Shown here in pieces: positions 36,092 through 45,070 of a DNA stretch of 64,000 bases. The notes under the pieces are model-generated. The model saw nothing but the letters and a program-made list of their open reading frames with translations, had not been told where the DNA came from and ran no database searches. The DNA is from CTSoil-075 sp042610375 (lineage in GTDB: Bacteria > Bacillota > Negativicutes > DSM-13327). Positions within the stretch are counted from its first letter, which is position 1; the number at the start of each line of letters is the position of its first letter. Location: assembly GCF_042610375.1 (NCBI RefSeq), contig NZ_JBGJZL010000004.1:372001-436000 (forward strand), read 5' to 3'. A program made the position numbers and the translations under genes.

Positions 36092-37855
36092 GTGAAAAAA
36101 ATAAAGTATAAATTAATTTGTATTATGGTCGCTATATGTGCTTTCATGGCACTTGTTCTTGGAATTTATAATATTTGGAGCGTAATTAATAACAAAAACT
36201 TCGCAGTTAAAGAATATCGCCAAGTCCTAAATGAACAGTTCGATCGAAATATTCGTTTAGAAACTGAAATCGCTGTTAGTATGGTCAATGTTATTTATAA
36301 ACAACAACAACAATCTCTATTGACCGAAGAAAACGCAAAAATGCAAGCAGCCAATCTTCTGCGGGAACTTCGCTTTGATAAAGAAGGTTACTTTTGGGCT
36401 GATACCCCAGATGGGGTCAATGTAGTTCTGTTAGGCAGAAATGTAGAAGGGAAAAGTCGTATTAATGACAAAGATGCTAACGGAACATTTATGATTCAAG
36501 AAATTATTAAAAATGGTATGAAAGATGGTGGCGGCTATAGTGATTATTGGTTCCCCAAGCCAAACGAACAGCAAGCTACAAAAAAACGAGCATATTCTGT
36601 ACTATTTAAGCCTTATAATTGGGTAATCGGCACTGGAAATTGGGTTGATAATATTGATAAATTAGTAGAAGAACAGGAAAAAATATACCATAATAATATG
36701 GTTAAAGATATCCAGTTTACCAGTGGACTTATCATATTAGTTTTGATTGGAGCAGCAATAGTGGCATGGTATACGAGTCGCAAAATAGCAAACCCCATCA
36801 TTGAACTGTCTAGTATGGTAAGAGAAATTGCTCAAGGAAATCTTAGTAATAAATTAACTATTAATTCACAAGATGAAATTGGGGGGCTAGGTAAAGACAT
36901 CAATATAATGACTAGTGATTTAAGAAGTTTGATTAAGCAATTAGTTGTATCAGCTGAACAGTTAGCTGCTTCTTCGGAAGAACTGACTGCTAGTGCGCAG
37001 CAATCTGCCCAAGCAGCAAATCAAGTCGCTGAATCAATAACAGAAGTAGCACAAGGCGCTGAAACACAACGTCAGGCGGCGAATACATCAAAAGAAATCA
37101 TGGGAAAATTATCATTAGGTATTCAAGATGTTACGGATAATACTTTTACGATTGTGGAAACGGCCCAAAGAACCTCTAGTGCCGCTCACGAAGGCGGTAA
37201 CGTGGTGATGGATGCTAAAAACCAAATGAGTTGTATTGAGAATTCCGTTACTATTTCTTCAGAGGTTGTAGTGAGCCTAGGAGAACGTTCTAAAGAGATA
37301 GGCCAAATTGTAAATACTATTTCTGGAATTGCTGGACAAACTAATCTTCTTGCATTAAATGCTGCAATCGAAGCAGCTAGAGCCGGAGAACAGGGGAGAG
37401 GTTTTGCTGTTGTTGCCGACGAAGTTCGAAAATTGGCAGAGCAATCCCAAGAAGCGGCTAAGCAAATCACCAAATTAATCACTGAAATTCAAACTGATAC
37501 AGCTAGAGCTGTAGCAGCCATGATTGATGAAACACAGCAAGTGAAGCGTGGTACAGAAGTAGTGGATAAAGCTGGTAAAATGTTTGATGAAATCACTAAT
37601 TTAATCCAACAGATGTCAAATCAAACAAAAGATATTTCGGCTGAAATTCAGAAGATGAGCACGGATAATCAGTCTATGGTTGTTTTAGTTAGTGAATTTG
37701 ACAGTATTAGTAAAATAACGTCTGATCAGACACAGAGTGTTTCGGCAGCGACAGAAGAACAATCTGCTTCGATGCAAGAAATAGCATCATCTAGTCATGC
37801 ATTAGCAACAATGGCTGGGGATATTCAGTCAGCTATATCAAAATTTAAAGTATAG
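36092..37855 (+). CDS. Methyl-accepting chemotaxis protein, sCache_2 type
   Basis: A 587-residue chemoreceptor. GTG 36092 is preferred over the TTG just before it because of spacing to the GAGGT site. TM1 is at ~7-29, and a single Cache_2 sensor at ~35-195 carries the family signature FDKEGYFWADTPDG…GRNVEGKSR and PYNWVIGTGNWVDNID. TM2 lies at ~208-228, then HAMP and the signalling hairpin (NTISGIAGQTNLLA). sCache_2 receptors often recognise short carboxylates. It follows the first receptor by 224 bases, probably with its own promoter. Confidence 0.93.
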   Translation: MKKIKYKLICIMVAICAFMALVLGIYNIWSVINNKNFAVKEYRQVLNEQFDRNIRLETEIAVSMVNVIYKQQQQSLLTEENAKMQAANLLRELRFDKEGYFWADTPDGVNVVLLGRNVEGKSRINDKDANGTFMIQEIIKNGMKDGGGYSDYWFPKPNEQQATKKRAYSVLFKPYNWVIGTGNWVDNIDKLVEEQEKIYHNNMVKDIQFTSGLIILVLIGAAIVAWYTSRKIANPIIELSSMVREIAQGNLSNKLTINSQDEIGGLGKDINIMTSDLRSLIKQLVVSAEQLAASSEELTASAQQSAQAANQVAESITEVAQGAETQRQAANTSKEIMGKLSLGIQDVTDNTFTIVETAQRTSSAAHEGGNVVMDAKNQMSCIENSVTISSEVVVSLGERSKEIGQIVNTISGIAGQTNLLALNAAIEAARAGEQGRGFAVVADEVRKLAEQSQEAAKQITKLITEIQTDTARAVAAMIDETQQVKRGTEVVDKAGKMFDEITNLIQQMSNQTKDISAEIQKMSTDNQSMVVLVSEFDSISKITSDQTQSVSAATEEQSASMQEIASSSHALATMAGDIQSAISKFKV

Positions 37856-37891
37856 TTTTTTTCATAATTTTTATGGCAAAACAAATCAAAT

Positions 37892-37930
37892 AGACCTAAG
37901 CCTTATTGAATAGAGGACTTAGGTCTTTTC
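37892..37930. terminator. Bidirectional terminator
   Basis: AGACCTAAG and CTTAGGTCT arms followed by TTTTC. It separates the convergent chemoreceptor and fprA genes. Confidence 0.8.
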
Positions 37931-37941
37931 TGATTGTCTAA

Positions 37942-39129
37942 CTAGATTATCGTTATAAATTCTTTACCAAATTTCCTGCAATTATCAATAGCTTGTTCAT
38001 CAGGATTCCATAATCCCCGCAATCCATCATTTACTACTATAAACCCGCTGTCTTTGAGACGCTCTGATAACACTTTAACTCCCTCACCACTCCAGCCATA
38101 AGCACCAAAGGCAGCTGCTTTCTTGTTTTTAAAATCTAGTCCTTTTATTTCTTCCATAATTCCTGCTACTGAAGAAAGTACACCTTTATAGACCGTTGGT
38201 GATCCAAGTAATATGGCTCTTGACTTAAAGACTTCACTAATAATATCATTTTTATCTGATTTTGCGCTATTAAACAGTTTTACAACTACTTTATCATCCG
38301 CTAATTTAATCCCTTGGGCAATTTCTTCTGCCATACGTCGAGTGCCATTCCACATAGTATCATAAATGATAGTAACTTGATTTTCTTGGTAATCTTGTGC
38401 CCATTTTGCATATTGAGTAACGATCTGCAACGGATTGTCACGCCAAATGACACCATGACTTGAACAAATCATATCAACTGGAAGATTAAGACCCACTACT
38501 TCTTTGATCTTTTTATCTACGAATTTGCTAAGTGGAGTTAAAATATTAGCATAATATTTTGTACATTCTTGATATAATTCCCCTTGATCAACAAGATCAT
38601 TATACATTAACGCCGAAGCATAATGTTGTCCAAAAGCATCACTGCTGAATAAAATATTATCACCTGTTAAATAAGCAAACATTGTATCAGGCCAATGAAG
38701 CATAGGCGCTTCCACAAAAATGAATTCCTTAGATCCTATATTTAATTTATCGCCTGTCTTTACTACTTTGAAATTCCACTCCTGATGGAATTGACCCTTC
38801 AAAGATTTCACAGCATTCGAGGTGCAATAAATAGGTGTCTCAGGAATTCGTTTCATCAATTCAGGGAGAGCTCCGCTATGATCAATCTCACCATGAGTGA
38901 TTATAATTGCGTCAATCTTAGGTAAGGGAATTTCCCGTTCTAGATTTTCAACGAATTCACGAGCGAAAGGTAGCCAGACGGTATCAAGTAATACTGTTTT
39001 CTCATCTTGAATCAGATAAGAATTATAAGATGTTCCCTTATGTGTGGAATATTCTTCACCATGAAATGTTCGCAATTCCCAATCTATCTTTCCGACCCAT
39101 GTTAAACCATCTTTAAGTTTAAAACTCAT
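37942..39129 (-). CDS. fprA: A-type flavodiiron protein (NO/O2 reductase)
   Basis: A 395-residue cytosolic enzyme. The N-terminal metallo-beta-lactamase diiron domain has ligands H79, E81, D83, H84 (ITHGEIDHSG), then MLHWPD, FSSDAFGQH and SSHGVIWRD. The C-terminal FMN flavodoxin domain (~252-395) begins VTIIYDTMWNGTRRMAEEIA. It reduces O2 to water and/or NO to N2O with electrons from rubredoxin or F420H2-like donors. It is the second gene of a minus-strand operon, 51 bases after ric, a pairing that points to nitrosative and oxidative stress defence. Confidence 0.95.
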   Translation of the reverse strand: MSFKLKDGLTWVGKIDWELRTFHGEEYSTHKGTSYNSYLIQDEKTVLLDTVWLPFAREFVENLEREIPLPKIDAIIITHGEIDHSGALPELMKRIPETPIYCTSNAVKSLKGQFHQEWNFKVVKTGDKLNIGSKEFIFVEAPMLHWPDTMFAYLTGDNILFSSDAFGQHYASALMYNDLVDQGELYQECTKYYANILTPLSKFVDKKIKEVVGLNLPVDMICSSHGVIWRDNPLQIVTQYAKWAQDYQENQVTIIYDTMWNGTRRMAEEIAQGIKLADDKVVVKLFNSAKSDKNDIISEVFKSRAILLGSPTVYKGVLSSVAGIMEEIKGLDFKNKKAAAFGAYGWSGEGVKVLSERLKDSGFIVVNDGLRGLWNPDEQAIDNCRKFGKEFITII

Positions 39130-39180
39130 TAAAATTTCCTCCTTGCTAATTTTTATCTACATAAATGAGTTGTAACGTTT

Positions 39181-39894
39181 CTAAGCATTGCTAAGCAATC
39201 TGGGATGAAGAATGTTATTTTCTAAATGAATATGTTGGAAAAGGTCTGACTCCATCTCTTCTAATTTCTGATAAGCAACACGAAAGCTTGCGCAGGCATC
39301 TGCAGGTAGTGCATATTGATTGGTTATTTTCCTCAATTCTTTTATAATATCTCCTGCCAGTTCATGTTCACTCTCAATATCATTTGTCACAGTCCTGATT
39401 TTTTCTAACATCTGAATTGTTGACATTTTTTCATATTGTTTAATGAGAGGAAATAATATTTCTTCTTCTTTAATTAAATGTTGCTCCAATTCCAACTTCA
39501 AAAGATGAAATAGCTTATGTACTTTTCTAAGTTCACTATGTGCAACGCCATGGACACGCAAGATTTTAGTAACATATTCGCTAATTTGTGGCATTTCTCT
39601 TTGTAAATATAGATGATGGGTATTAATAATATGATCAACAAGATGAGTAAGAGACTCCTCCCGCCAATCCACCTCTCCAATGTCATTATGTTGATTTTCC
39701 ATAGTGGCATAAGCTTGATTGAGTTTGTCTAATATATTGTTTTCATTGAGATTAAGCTCTTTGACCGCCGCTGTCAGTGTTTTATCTCCACCACAACAAA
39801 AATCAATTCTATGTTCTTTAAAAATTTCAGCTGCCTGAGGAAATTCTGCAACAATTTGACCGACTGCTTGTATTCCAGAAAATTTATTTTTCAT
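39181..39894 (-). CDS. ric: RIC/ScdA-type iron-sulfur cluster repair protein
   Basis: A 237-residue di-iron protein. The N-terminal ScdA_N/DUF542 domain carries the C33-C34 pair in DFCCGGDKTL. The C-terminal hemerythrin-like four-helix domain (~80-235) provides the His/Glu diiron ligands (HLVDHIINTHHLYL, HSELRKVHKLFHLLK, HLIKEEEILFPLI, HIHLENNILHPRL). It supplies iron to damaged Fe-S clusters after NO or peroxide exposure. It is the first gene of the operon with fprA. GGAGGGGTTTT precedes the ATG. Confidence 0.93.
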   Translation of the reverse strand: MKNKFSGIQAVGQIVAEFPQAAEIFKEHRIDFCCGGDKTLTAAVKELNLNENNILDKLNQAYATMENQHNDIGEVDWREESLTHLVDHIINTHHLYLQREMPQISEYVTKILRVHGVAHSELRKVHKLFHLLKLELEQHLIKEEEILFPLIKQYEKMSTIQMLEKIRTVTNDIESEHELAGDIIKELRKITNQYALPADACASFRVAYQKLEEMESDLFQHIHLENNILHPRLLSNA

Positions 39895-40195
39895 ACTAAA
39901 ACCCCTCCAAAGTAATTTGTTTTAACTACAGTATTCTCTTACATCTTTGATTTAATTTATTAGCGCAGATGCCATGATAAGGAAATTGTCGTTATAAAGG
40001 TATTGCTATGATTTGATCTTACTACCTATAGATGAAAAAAAATGTGATGAACATCAAATCTCAAAATAAGAGATAAGAAGAATTTATTCTACAGTTGGTT
40101 ACTTTCAATTTGCAAACTAATGGGGCAGGAAGAGTGGTAACTAGTATCGAACATGAAAAATGAATCAAAATAAAATAAATCGGTGGTATTTATAT
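39895..40195. other. Divergent promoter region ric / amidase
   Basis: A 300-base A+T-rich gap between divergent genes. An exact TTGAT-N4-ATCAA FNR-type site was not found. No RNA or repeat was seen. Confidence 0.4.
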
Positions 40196-41155
40196 ATGAA
40201 TCGGAGAGAATTTTTACAAAGCACCTTCGGAGCTTGTTCGATAATTTGGCTTGGACAAAACCTTTTAAGTGTATATAATGCAATGGCTGGCGAACAATCG
40301 ACTAAGTTACTCAATATCCGCAGTGGTTTTGAAAATAGTACTAGTTCTAATCAAAACTATTTTTGGCTAGAATTTGCGATTTCGATTGATTGTGAGATTA
40401 TTCAAAGCCAAACACCCTATGAATTTATGTTTTTGATAAAAAAATGCCGACCTGGTGATTTAGCTGAACAAATGAATTATACCAATCCTTATATTAAGCA
40501 GGTTGAAGTGAGAGATAGCGATCAGCAAGATTGTTCTATTCGGCTTATTTTTAAGAATCAAAATATGGTGCCGGAAATGCGGTACGCACTTATTCCGTCT
40601 GTCATTTATGCTAAAAGGTACTGGTTGCGGATTGACGTGGGAAGCTTTAGTGGTTCTACAGCAATTAAAGAAAAAACTTTGGGAATTCAGGAGACTAACT
40701 TGGAGTTTAGATCCCTTAAAACCCGGGCTTCAACTGATTTAATTGTTATCCATCATGTTGGATTAGCCGATGTCGATGTAACGGCAGCGGAAATTCATCG
40801 CTTGCACTTGGCGAATGGTTGGTCAGGTATTGGCTATCACTATGTAATTCATAAAAATGGTATGATTGAGCGAGGGCGACCAAGAGATACGGTAGGCGCC
40901 CATACTTACAAGTATAATGAATCTTCTATTGGCATTGTATTGGATGGTAATTTTGAAGATTCCATGCCCACTGATGCTCAGATTGAAAGAACAGCTATGC
41001 TAGTGGCAGCTTTAGGTCATATCTATAATATTTACCCAGATGGTAACAACCTGCTTGGGCATCGTGATTTAAATTCAACTCTTTGCCCAGGTAAAAACTT
41101 GTATATAGAGCTGCCCCAAGTGCGCGATAAAATACTTGCTTATTTGCAACAATAA
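40196..41155 (+). CDS. N-acetylmuramoyl-L-alanine amidase with Tat-like signal
   Basis: A 319-residue exported amidase. Starting at ATG 40196 gives the Tat-like leader NRREFLQSTFGACSIIW; a start 12 codons upstream is also open. An AMIN-like beta domain (~30-165) probably targets the cell wall or divisome. The C-terminal Amidase_2/PGRP domain (~180-318) has zinc and catalytic residues in VIHHVG, HRLHLANGWSGIGYHYVIHK and GHRDLNSTLCPGKN. It cuts the lactyl-peptide bond of peptidoglycan. The usual twin-arginine is present, but the hydrophobic core is weak. Confidence 0.88.
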   Translation: MNRREFLQSTFGACSIIWLGQNLLSVYNAMAGEQSTKLLNIRSGFENSTSSNQNYFWLEFAISIDCEIIQSQTPYEFMFLIKKCRPGDLAEQMNYTNPYIKQVEVRDSDQQDCSIRLIFKNQNMVPEMRYALIPSVIYAKRYWLRIDVGSFSGSTAIKEKTLGIQETNLEFRSLKTRASTDLIVIHHVGLADVDVTAAEIHRLHLANGWSGIGYHYVIHKNGMIERGRPRDTVGAHTYKYNESSIGIVLDGNFEDSMPTDAQIERTAMLVAALGHIYNIYPDGNNLLGHRDLNSTLCPGKNLYIELPQVRDKILAYLQQ

Positions 41156-41322
41156 GCTTTTATGATAAATTGATATTTTTAGTTCTGGTGCAAAGAGTTG
41201 TCAAAAAATAAGTTTTTGGATGAATATTTACTCCATCATTTTTCCTAACATATGTAGAGTTCTGCTTTCATAGTTATATAGCATAAACACAAAACTTACT
41301 GTGACTAGATGAGGGGGATGAG

Positions 41323-41838
41323 ATGGTGTTGGAAAAAATAGTGAATATTCCTATATCGCTCTACGAATCACATGAAGGCAACTATTTTGTGGGGCAAACC
41401 GAATTATTATGTTTTGGCAATGGTAAGAATGCATGGGGTGAATTATTTAACCCATGCGACTCGCGGGTAAAGCTATTTGTAAATGTAATTACTGTTACCA
41501 ACATATCGGAAAATAATTTTTTGGCTGAATTATGGTTTAATTCTCAATTGCCCGGGGCGGGAACTATTTCAAATAAGGTAACACCAACTAACCTAACAAT
41601 TTGCCCTGAGCCTACACCACAGGTAAAATTAAAATTTTCGCAAAAAATTCTTGGCGTCCCCACCTGCGGGATAAATGCTTTTGATAGGATGATTCCGGGA
41701 GAAACGACAATTGTTGAAGAGGAAGATGGGAAGTTTATTATTCCTCCGGGAGGGAATTTTGCCGTTTTTTTAGCAGGAAGAGAGAATGTTGCTCTGCAGG
41801 CCAGGGTTGCCTTTGGTTGGTGGGAAGAACGGTGTTAA
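41323..41838 (+). CDS. DUF6143-family protein
   Basis: A 171-residue soluble protein, probably all-beta. The opening ISLYESHEGNYFVGQTELL and FGNGKNAWGELFNP match what I recall of DUF6143, a family from spore-forming Firmicutes without known function. There is no signal peptide. AGGGGGATGAG precedes the ATG. It is monocistronic, ended by hairpin element copy 4. The family name is from memory; the function is unknown. Confidence 0.65.
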   Translation: MVLEKIVNIPISLYESHEGNYFVGQTELLCFGNGKNAWGELFNPCDSRVKLFVNVITVTNISENNFLAELWFNSQLPGAGTISNKVTPTNLTICPEPTPQVKLKFSQKILGVPTCGINAFDRMIPGETTIVEEEDGKFIIPPGGNFAVFLAGRENVALQARVAFGWWEERC

Positions 41839-41890
41839 GTCTAGAGGTTTGTTAAACTTTAGCTTTGTGAAATTTTATAAGTGTGTTAAT

Positions 41891-41990
41891 CTGTTTGCTT
41901 AGACTTCGGTTTAAGCATTTTTTCTTGTTTAGGGTGTTGCACTGTCACATAAAATACGAACTTTTACACGAGACTAGGAGGGATTCATGT
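41891..41990 (+). repeat. Dispersed hairpin element, copy 4
   Basis: GTTTGCTTAGACTTCGGTTTAAGCATTTTTTC, then AGGGTGTTGCA and a tail with ACGAGACTAGGAGGG. The stem (GCTTA/TAAGC) differs from copies 1, 3 and 5 by a compensatory pair change. Confidence 0.7.
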
Positions 41991-42107
41991 AATAATATGG
42001 AATAATAAAGCAAAATAATAAAAATTGTAATTTTTAATTTGTGGCATTCGGCAGCTGAAGTGATCCAAGGTAGAGGACCAGAAACCGCTTGCGGGGAGGA
42101 ATGATTT

Positions 42108-42977
42108 ATGAAGATAAATGTTTATACCTTAAATTCATTTGCGAAATCCATTGAGGGAGGAAACCCAGCTGGAGTTGTGCTTAATGCTGATGCTCTATCA
42201 GAAAGTGACATGAAAAAGATTGCAAAAATAATTGGTTTTAGTGAGACTGCTTTTGTCATGAAGTCAGATATAGCAGATTTCAAGGTAAGATTTTTTACCC
42301 CTAATGAAGAGGTTGATCTATGTGGTCATGCCACAATAGCAACCTTCTATACGCTCTCACACCAAGGTTGTATTAATCGGGGGGAATATTCCCAAGAAAC
42401 CAAGGCTGGAGTTTTAAATGTGGAACTAAAAGAAGATTCATCAATTATGATGGAGCAAAATACTCCAAGTTATGATGAAATAATAAGCAAAAAAGAAATT
42501 GCAGATTCCTTGAACATTACTACAGCCGAAATGCTGGAAGAACTACCGGTACAGATCGTATCTACAGGCCTTAGAGATATACTTGTTCCTATTAAAAATA
42601 TGGAGATACTGAATTCTATAAAGCCAGATTTTAAAAAAGTCGCAGAAATCAGCAGTAAATATAATATAATTGGTTATCATATGTTTACACTGGAATCCAT
42701 TAATGGCTCAAATGCCCACTGTAGGAATTTGGCTCCTCTCTATGGAATCCAGGAAGAGTCTGCAACTGGTACATCCAATGGTGCCCTTGCTTGTTATCTG
42801 TTTAAATATGGTAAAATTAATTTTGATCATAGTAGTTGTATAGTTATTGAACAAGGTTATTCAATGAAAATGCCTTCAGAAATAATTGTATCCTTAACCG
42901 TTCATGAGAAAGAGATTGTTAAGGTCAAGGTCGGCGGAAAAGCAATGAATCTGTCTGAAATCCAAGTTGAAATATAA
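42108..42977 (+). CDS. PhzF-family epimerase/isomerase
   Basis: A 289-residue protein of the diaminopimelate-epimerase-like fold. The PhzF signature is complete: GGNPAGVVLNA near the start, catalytic E46 in GFSETAFV, FTPNEEVDLCGHATIAT and EESATGTSNGALACYL. Bacterial PhzF-like enzymes outside phenazine clusters have unknown small-molecule isomerase roles. No phenazine genes are nearby. GCGGGGAGGAATGATTT precedes the ATG. Confidence 0.9.
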   Translation: MKINVYTLNSFAKSIEGGNPAGVVLNADALSESDMKKIAKIIGFSETAFVMKSDIADFKVRFFTPNEEVDLCGHATIATFYTLSHQGCINRGEYSQETKAGVLNVELKEDSSIMMEQNTPSYDEIISKKEIADSLNITTAEMLEELPVQIVSTGLRDILVPIKNMEILNSIKPDFKKVAEISSKYNIIGYHMFTLESINGSNAHCRNLAPLYGIQEESATGTSNGALACYLFKYGKINFDHSSCIVIEQGYSMKMPSEIIVSLTVHEKEIVKVKVGGKAMNLSEIQVEI

Positions 42978-43125
42978 TTATTCTTGTATTAGCTAGTTCT
43001 GGTGGAAAAATTAAAGCTATGCTATCAATTCACTACAAACCTGAAAATTGAGGTAATAAATGTCACAGAATTTATTTAAATGAAAACGTCCCATTGGTCC
43101 TTTAGTTAGTAACGAGGTGATATAA

Positions 43126-44355
43126 ATGAAAAAATATATTTTGGGTTTTATGCTAATTTGTGTCATAGCTATTACATATCTTTTATTTGTGTCGAAATCG
43201 GTGCATATAGGTTTTGGTACTGATGTGGGGCAGATCATGCATGTGGTTACAGCAGATATGAAGCATGAGCATACGATTTCATGGAAGACAGAAAAGTTTG
43301 GTGAGTCAGGAAATTTGGAGGTACGACCCAAGCAGTCGCAAAATATCATAAAAGTCAACGCAGAAGTAGTGGAGCTGCCTGTATATAATGGAGGAAAACA
43401 CTTTGGACTTTATACTGCGCATGTTACCAATCTTACGGCTGGAACTGATTATGAATATCGTATTTCTGTTGGCAAACGGCAATCTGCATGGATGCAGTTC
43501 AAGACGGAGCCGGAGTTGACATCATTTAAGGCACTTATCTTTGGTGATTCACAGTCATTAGATTATAAATATTGGGGGAAGACAGCACGGGTAGCATGGC
43601 AAAAAAATGGAGATGCAGCGTTTTTTGTTAATATGGGTGATCTCGTTGATAATGGACAGGACGAATGGCAGTGGAATGCGTGGTTTGATGAAGGAGCGAA
43701 ACTTTTAGAAGCAATACCTGTAGTTCCGGTTATGGGAAATCATGAGGCATATAGTCTGGATTGGAAGATGGCTAAACCCGATTACTATCTTTCATTTTTC
43801 TCCCTGCCAGCGAATGGTCCGGCAGGTCTAGAACGATACGCTTATTCCTATGATTATGGCGATGTACATTTTGTCGTACTTGATACGCAGCTAAATGAGT
43901 TACATGACTGGTATCCTGATTTATTAAAAGAGCAGCAGAGATGGCTTGCAAAAGACCTATCCCAAACACGGAAAAGGTGGAAGGTAGTTCTTATGCATCG
44001 TGGTATCTGGATACATCCTTTTGATGGGCCGCTTGATGATATTGGTCAAACCTTTGTCCCAGTGTTTGATCAATATCATGTTGATCTCGTATTTACTGGA
44101 CATGTACATTCCTACGCGCGCACCAAGGCACTGAAAAATGGCAAACCAGACCCTGCCGGGACTATCTATATTACGACAGGACGCAGTGGTGAAAAAGTAT
44201 GGGATAAATCCCCACAAAAACCGATGGATGAATTTTATTATAACCCGCTGGATATGCCGAATTATCTTGTATTTGAAGCCTCATATGATGCTCTTAAAGT
44301 CGCTGCTTTTAAGCAGACCGGTGAGCTGATTGATCAAACAGAAATAAAAAAATAG
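43126..44355 (+). CDS. Purple-acid-phosphatase-like exported metallophosphoesterase
   Basis: A 409-residue protein with an N-terminal membrane anchor (~4-23: ILGFMLICVIAITYLLF). An Fn3-like purple acid phosphatase N domain (~30-125) is followed by the metallophosphoesterase core: GDSQS, GDLVDNGQDEW, GNHEAY, LMHRG and GHVHSYAR. It hydrolyses phosphate esters outside the cytoplasmic membrane using a dimetal centre. GAGGTGATATAA precedes the ATG. A deleted trace of a second copy of this gene is visible at 47210-47246. Confidence 0.92.
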   Translation: MKKYILGFMLICVIAITYLLFVSKSVHIGFGTDVGQIMHVVTADMKHEHTISWKTEKFGESGNLEVRPKQSQNIIKVNAEVVELPVYNGGKHFGLYTAHVTNLTAGTDYEYRISVGKRQSAWMQFKTEPELTSFKALIFGDSQSLDYKYWGKTARVAWQKNGDAAFFVNMGDLVDNGQDEWQWNAWFDEGAKLLEAIPVVPVMGNHEAYSLDWKMAKPDYYLSFFSLPANGPAGLERYAYSYDYGDVHFVVLDTQLNELHDWYPDLLKEQQRWLAKDLSQTRKRWKVVLMHRGIWIHPFDGPLDDIGQTFVPVFDQYHVDLVFTGHVHSYARTKALKNGKPDPAGTIYITTGRSGEKVWDKSPQKPMDEFYYNPLDMPNYLVFEASYDALKVAAFKQTGELIDQTEIKK

Positions 44356-44362
44356 CTAGAAA

Positions 44363-44402
44363 GATCCCCCATTTGTAGTATGAAACGACAAATGGGGGAT
44401 CT
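44363..44402. terminator. Terminator, duplicated copy A
   Basis: GATCCCCCATTTGT and ACAAATGGGGGATC around an 11-base loop. Nearly the same hairpin recurs at 47253-47290 in the same context. Confidence 0.85.
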
Positions 44403-44403
44403 G

Positions 44404-44530
44404 CTTGACCTAACTAAAACCCATTGACAGAATTACCGTGAAAAAATTCACATATGAATCTTGAACAAAATGTATCAGTACTTTTTCATAATCATTTTTG
44501 ATCTTACAATACCACCATCCCTTTGTCTCT
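44404..44530 (-). pseudogene. 3' remnant of an LTA-synthase-like sulfatase
   Basis: The minus strand reads NDYEKVLIHFVQDSYVNFF, then a one-base frame slip before GNSVNGF and a stop. This matches the C-terminus of the intact sulfatase at 47304-49421 (SEKALIHLVQDSYVKYF, GNSVNKF). No further homology is visible upstream of about 44530. Confidence 0.85.
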
Positions 44531-45070
44531 CGTTGTATGAAGTTAGGGAAGAAGTGAATAAAGTGCTCTCCCGCAGACTTATATCAAAGTAAGAATAATA
44601 ATAGGAAAAGTTCGCAAACGTGCAGACTATAGGCGATTATTTAAATAACTAATGATTCTGGAAAGATTTTTAGTTTGAAGTGATAATGTTTTGCGTTCAT
44701 TGATATCTTAACTATCCTTTGTCAGCAAAGGAGGACAGACATTCTGCACTCCACTATAAAGAATAAAATATTCTGTCGTAATCTGAAAATTCTTGCAGGA
44801 AAAACAATCCAAAGGACGAAAGGATACGTAGGAACAAATTCTACCAGTTGATCAAAACGAATATCCTAATACTTTTCGTTTGTAATGGTGAATAGTATGC
44901 TAATCATTCAACTTCAAAATCTTTATCTTAGAAAACTTAAATTCGTGTCTTACTATGCAAGAACATTATAGTGGTTAGATAGAGCTATGATTTAACACAG
45001 GATGTTGCGAAATAGGAGAAGAAATAGTTGTTTTTAGATTAGATTAGTAATGAAGAAAAATGTGAGGTGT
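44531..45070. other. Intergenic, no gene seen
   Basis: About 540 bases, A+T-rich, following the sulfatase remnant. No open frame with a ribosome-binding site, no hairpin terminator and no known RNA. It presumably includes the chemoreceptor promoter and more decayed sequence. Confidence 0.45.

Noticed and set aside
42040..42106. Structured-looking leader before the PhzF gene (GGCAGCTGAAGTGATCCAAGG)
   Set aside because: Considered as a tRNA fragment, riboswitch or sigma-54 site; GG and GC doublets are 9 not 10 bases apart, and no known aptamer core is present.
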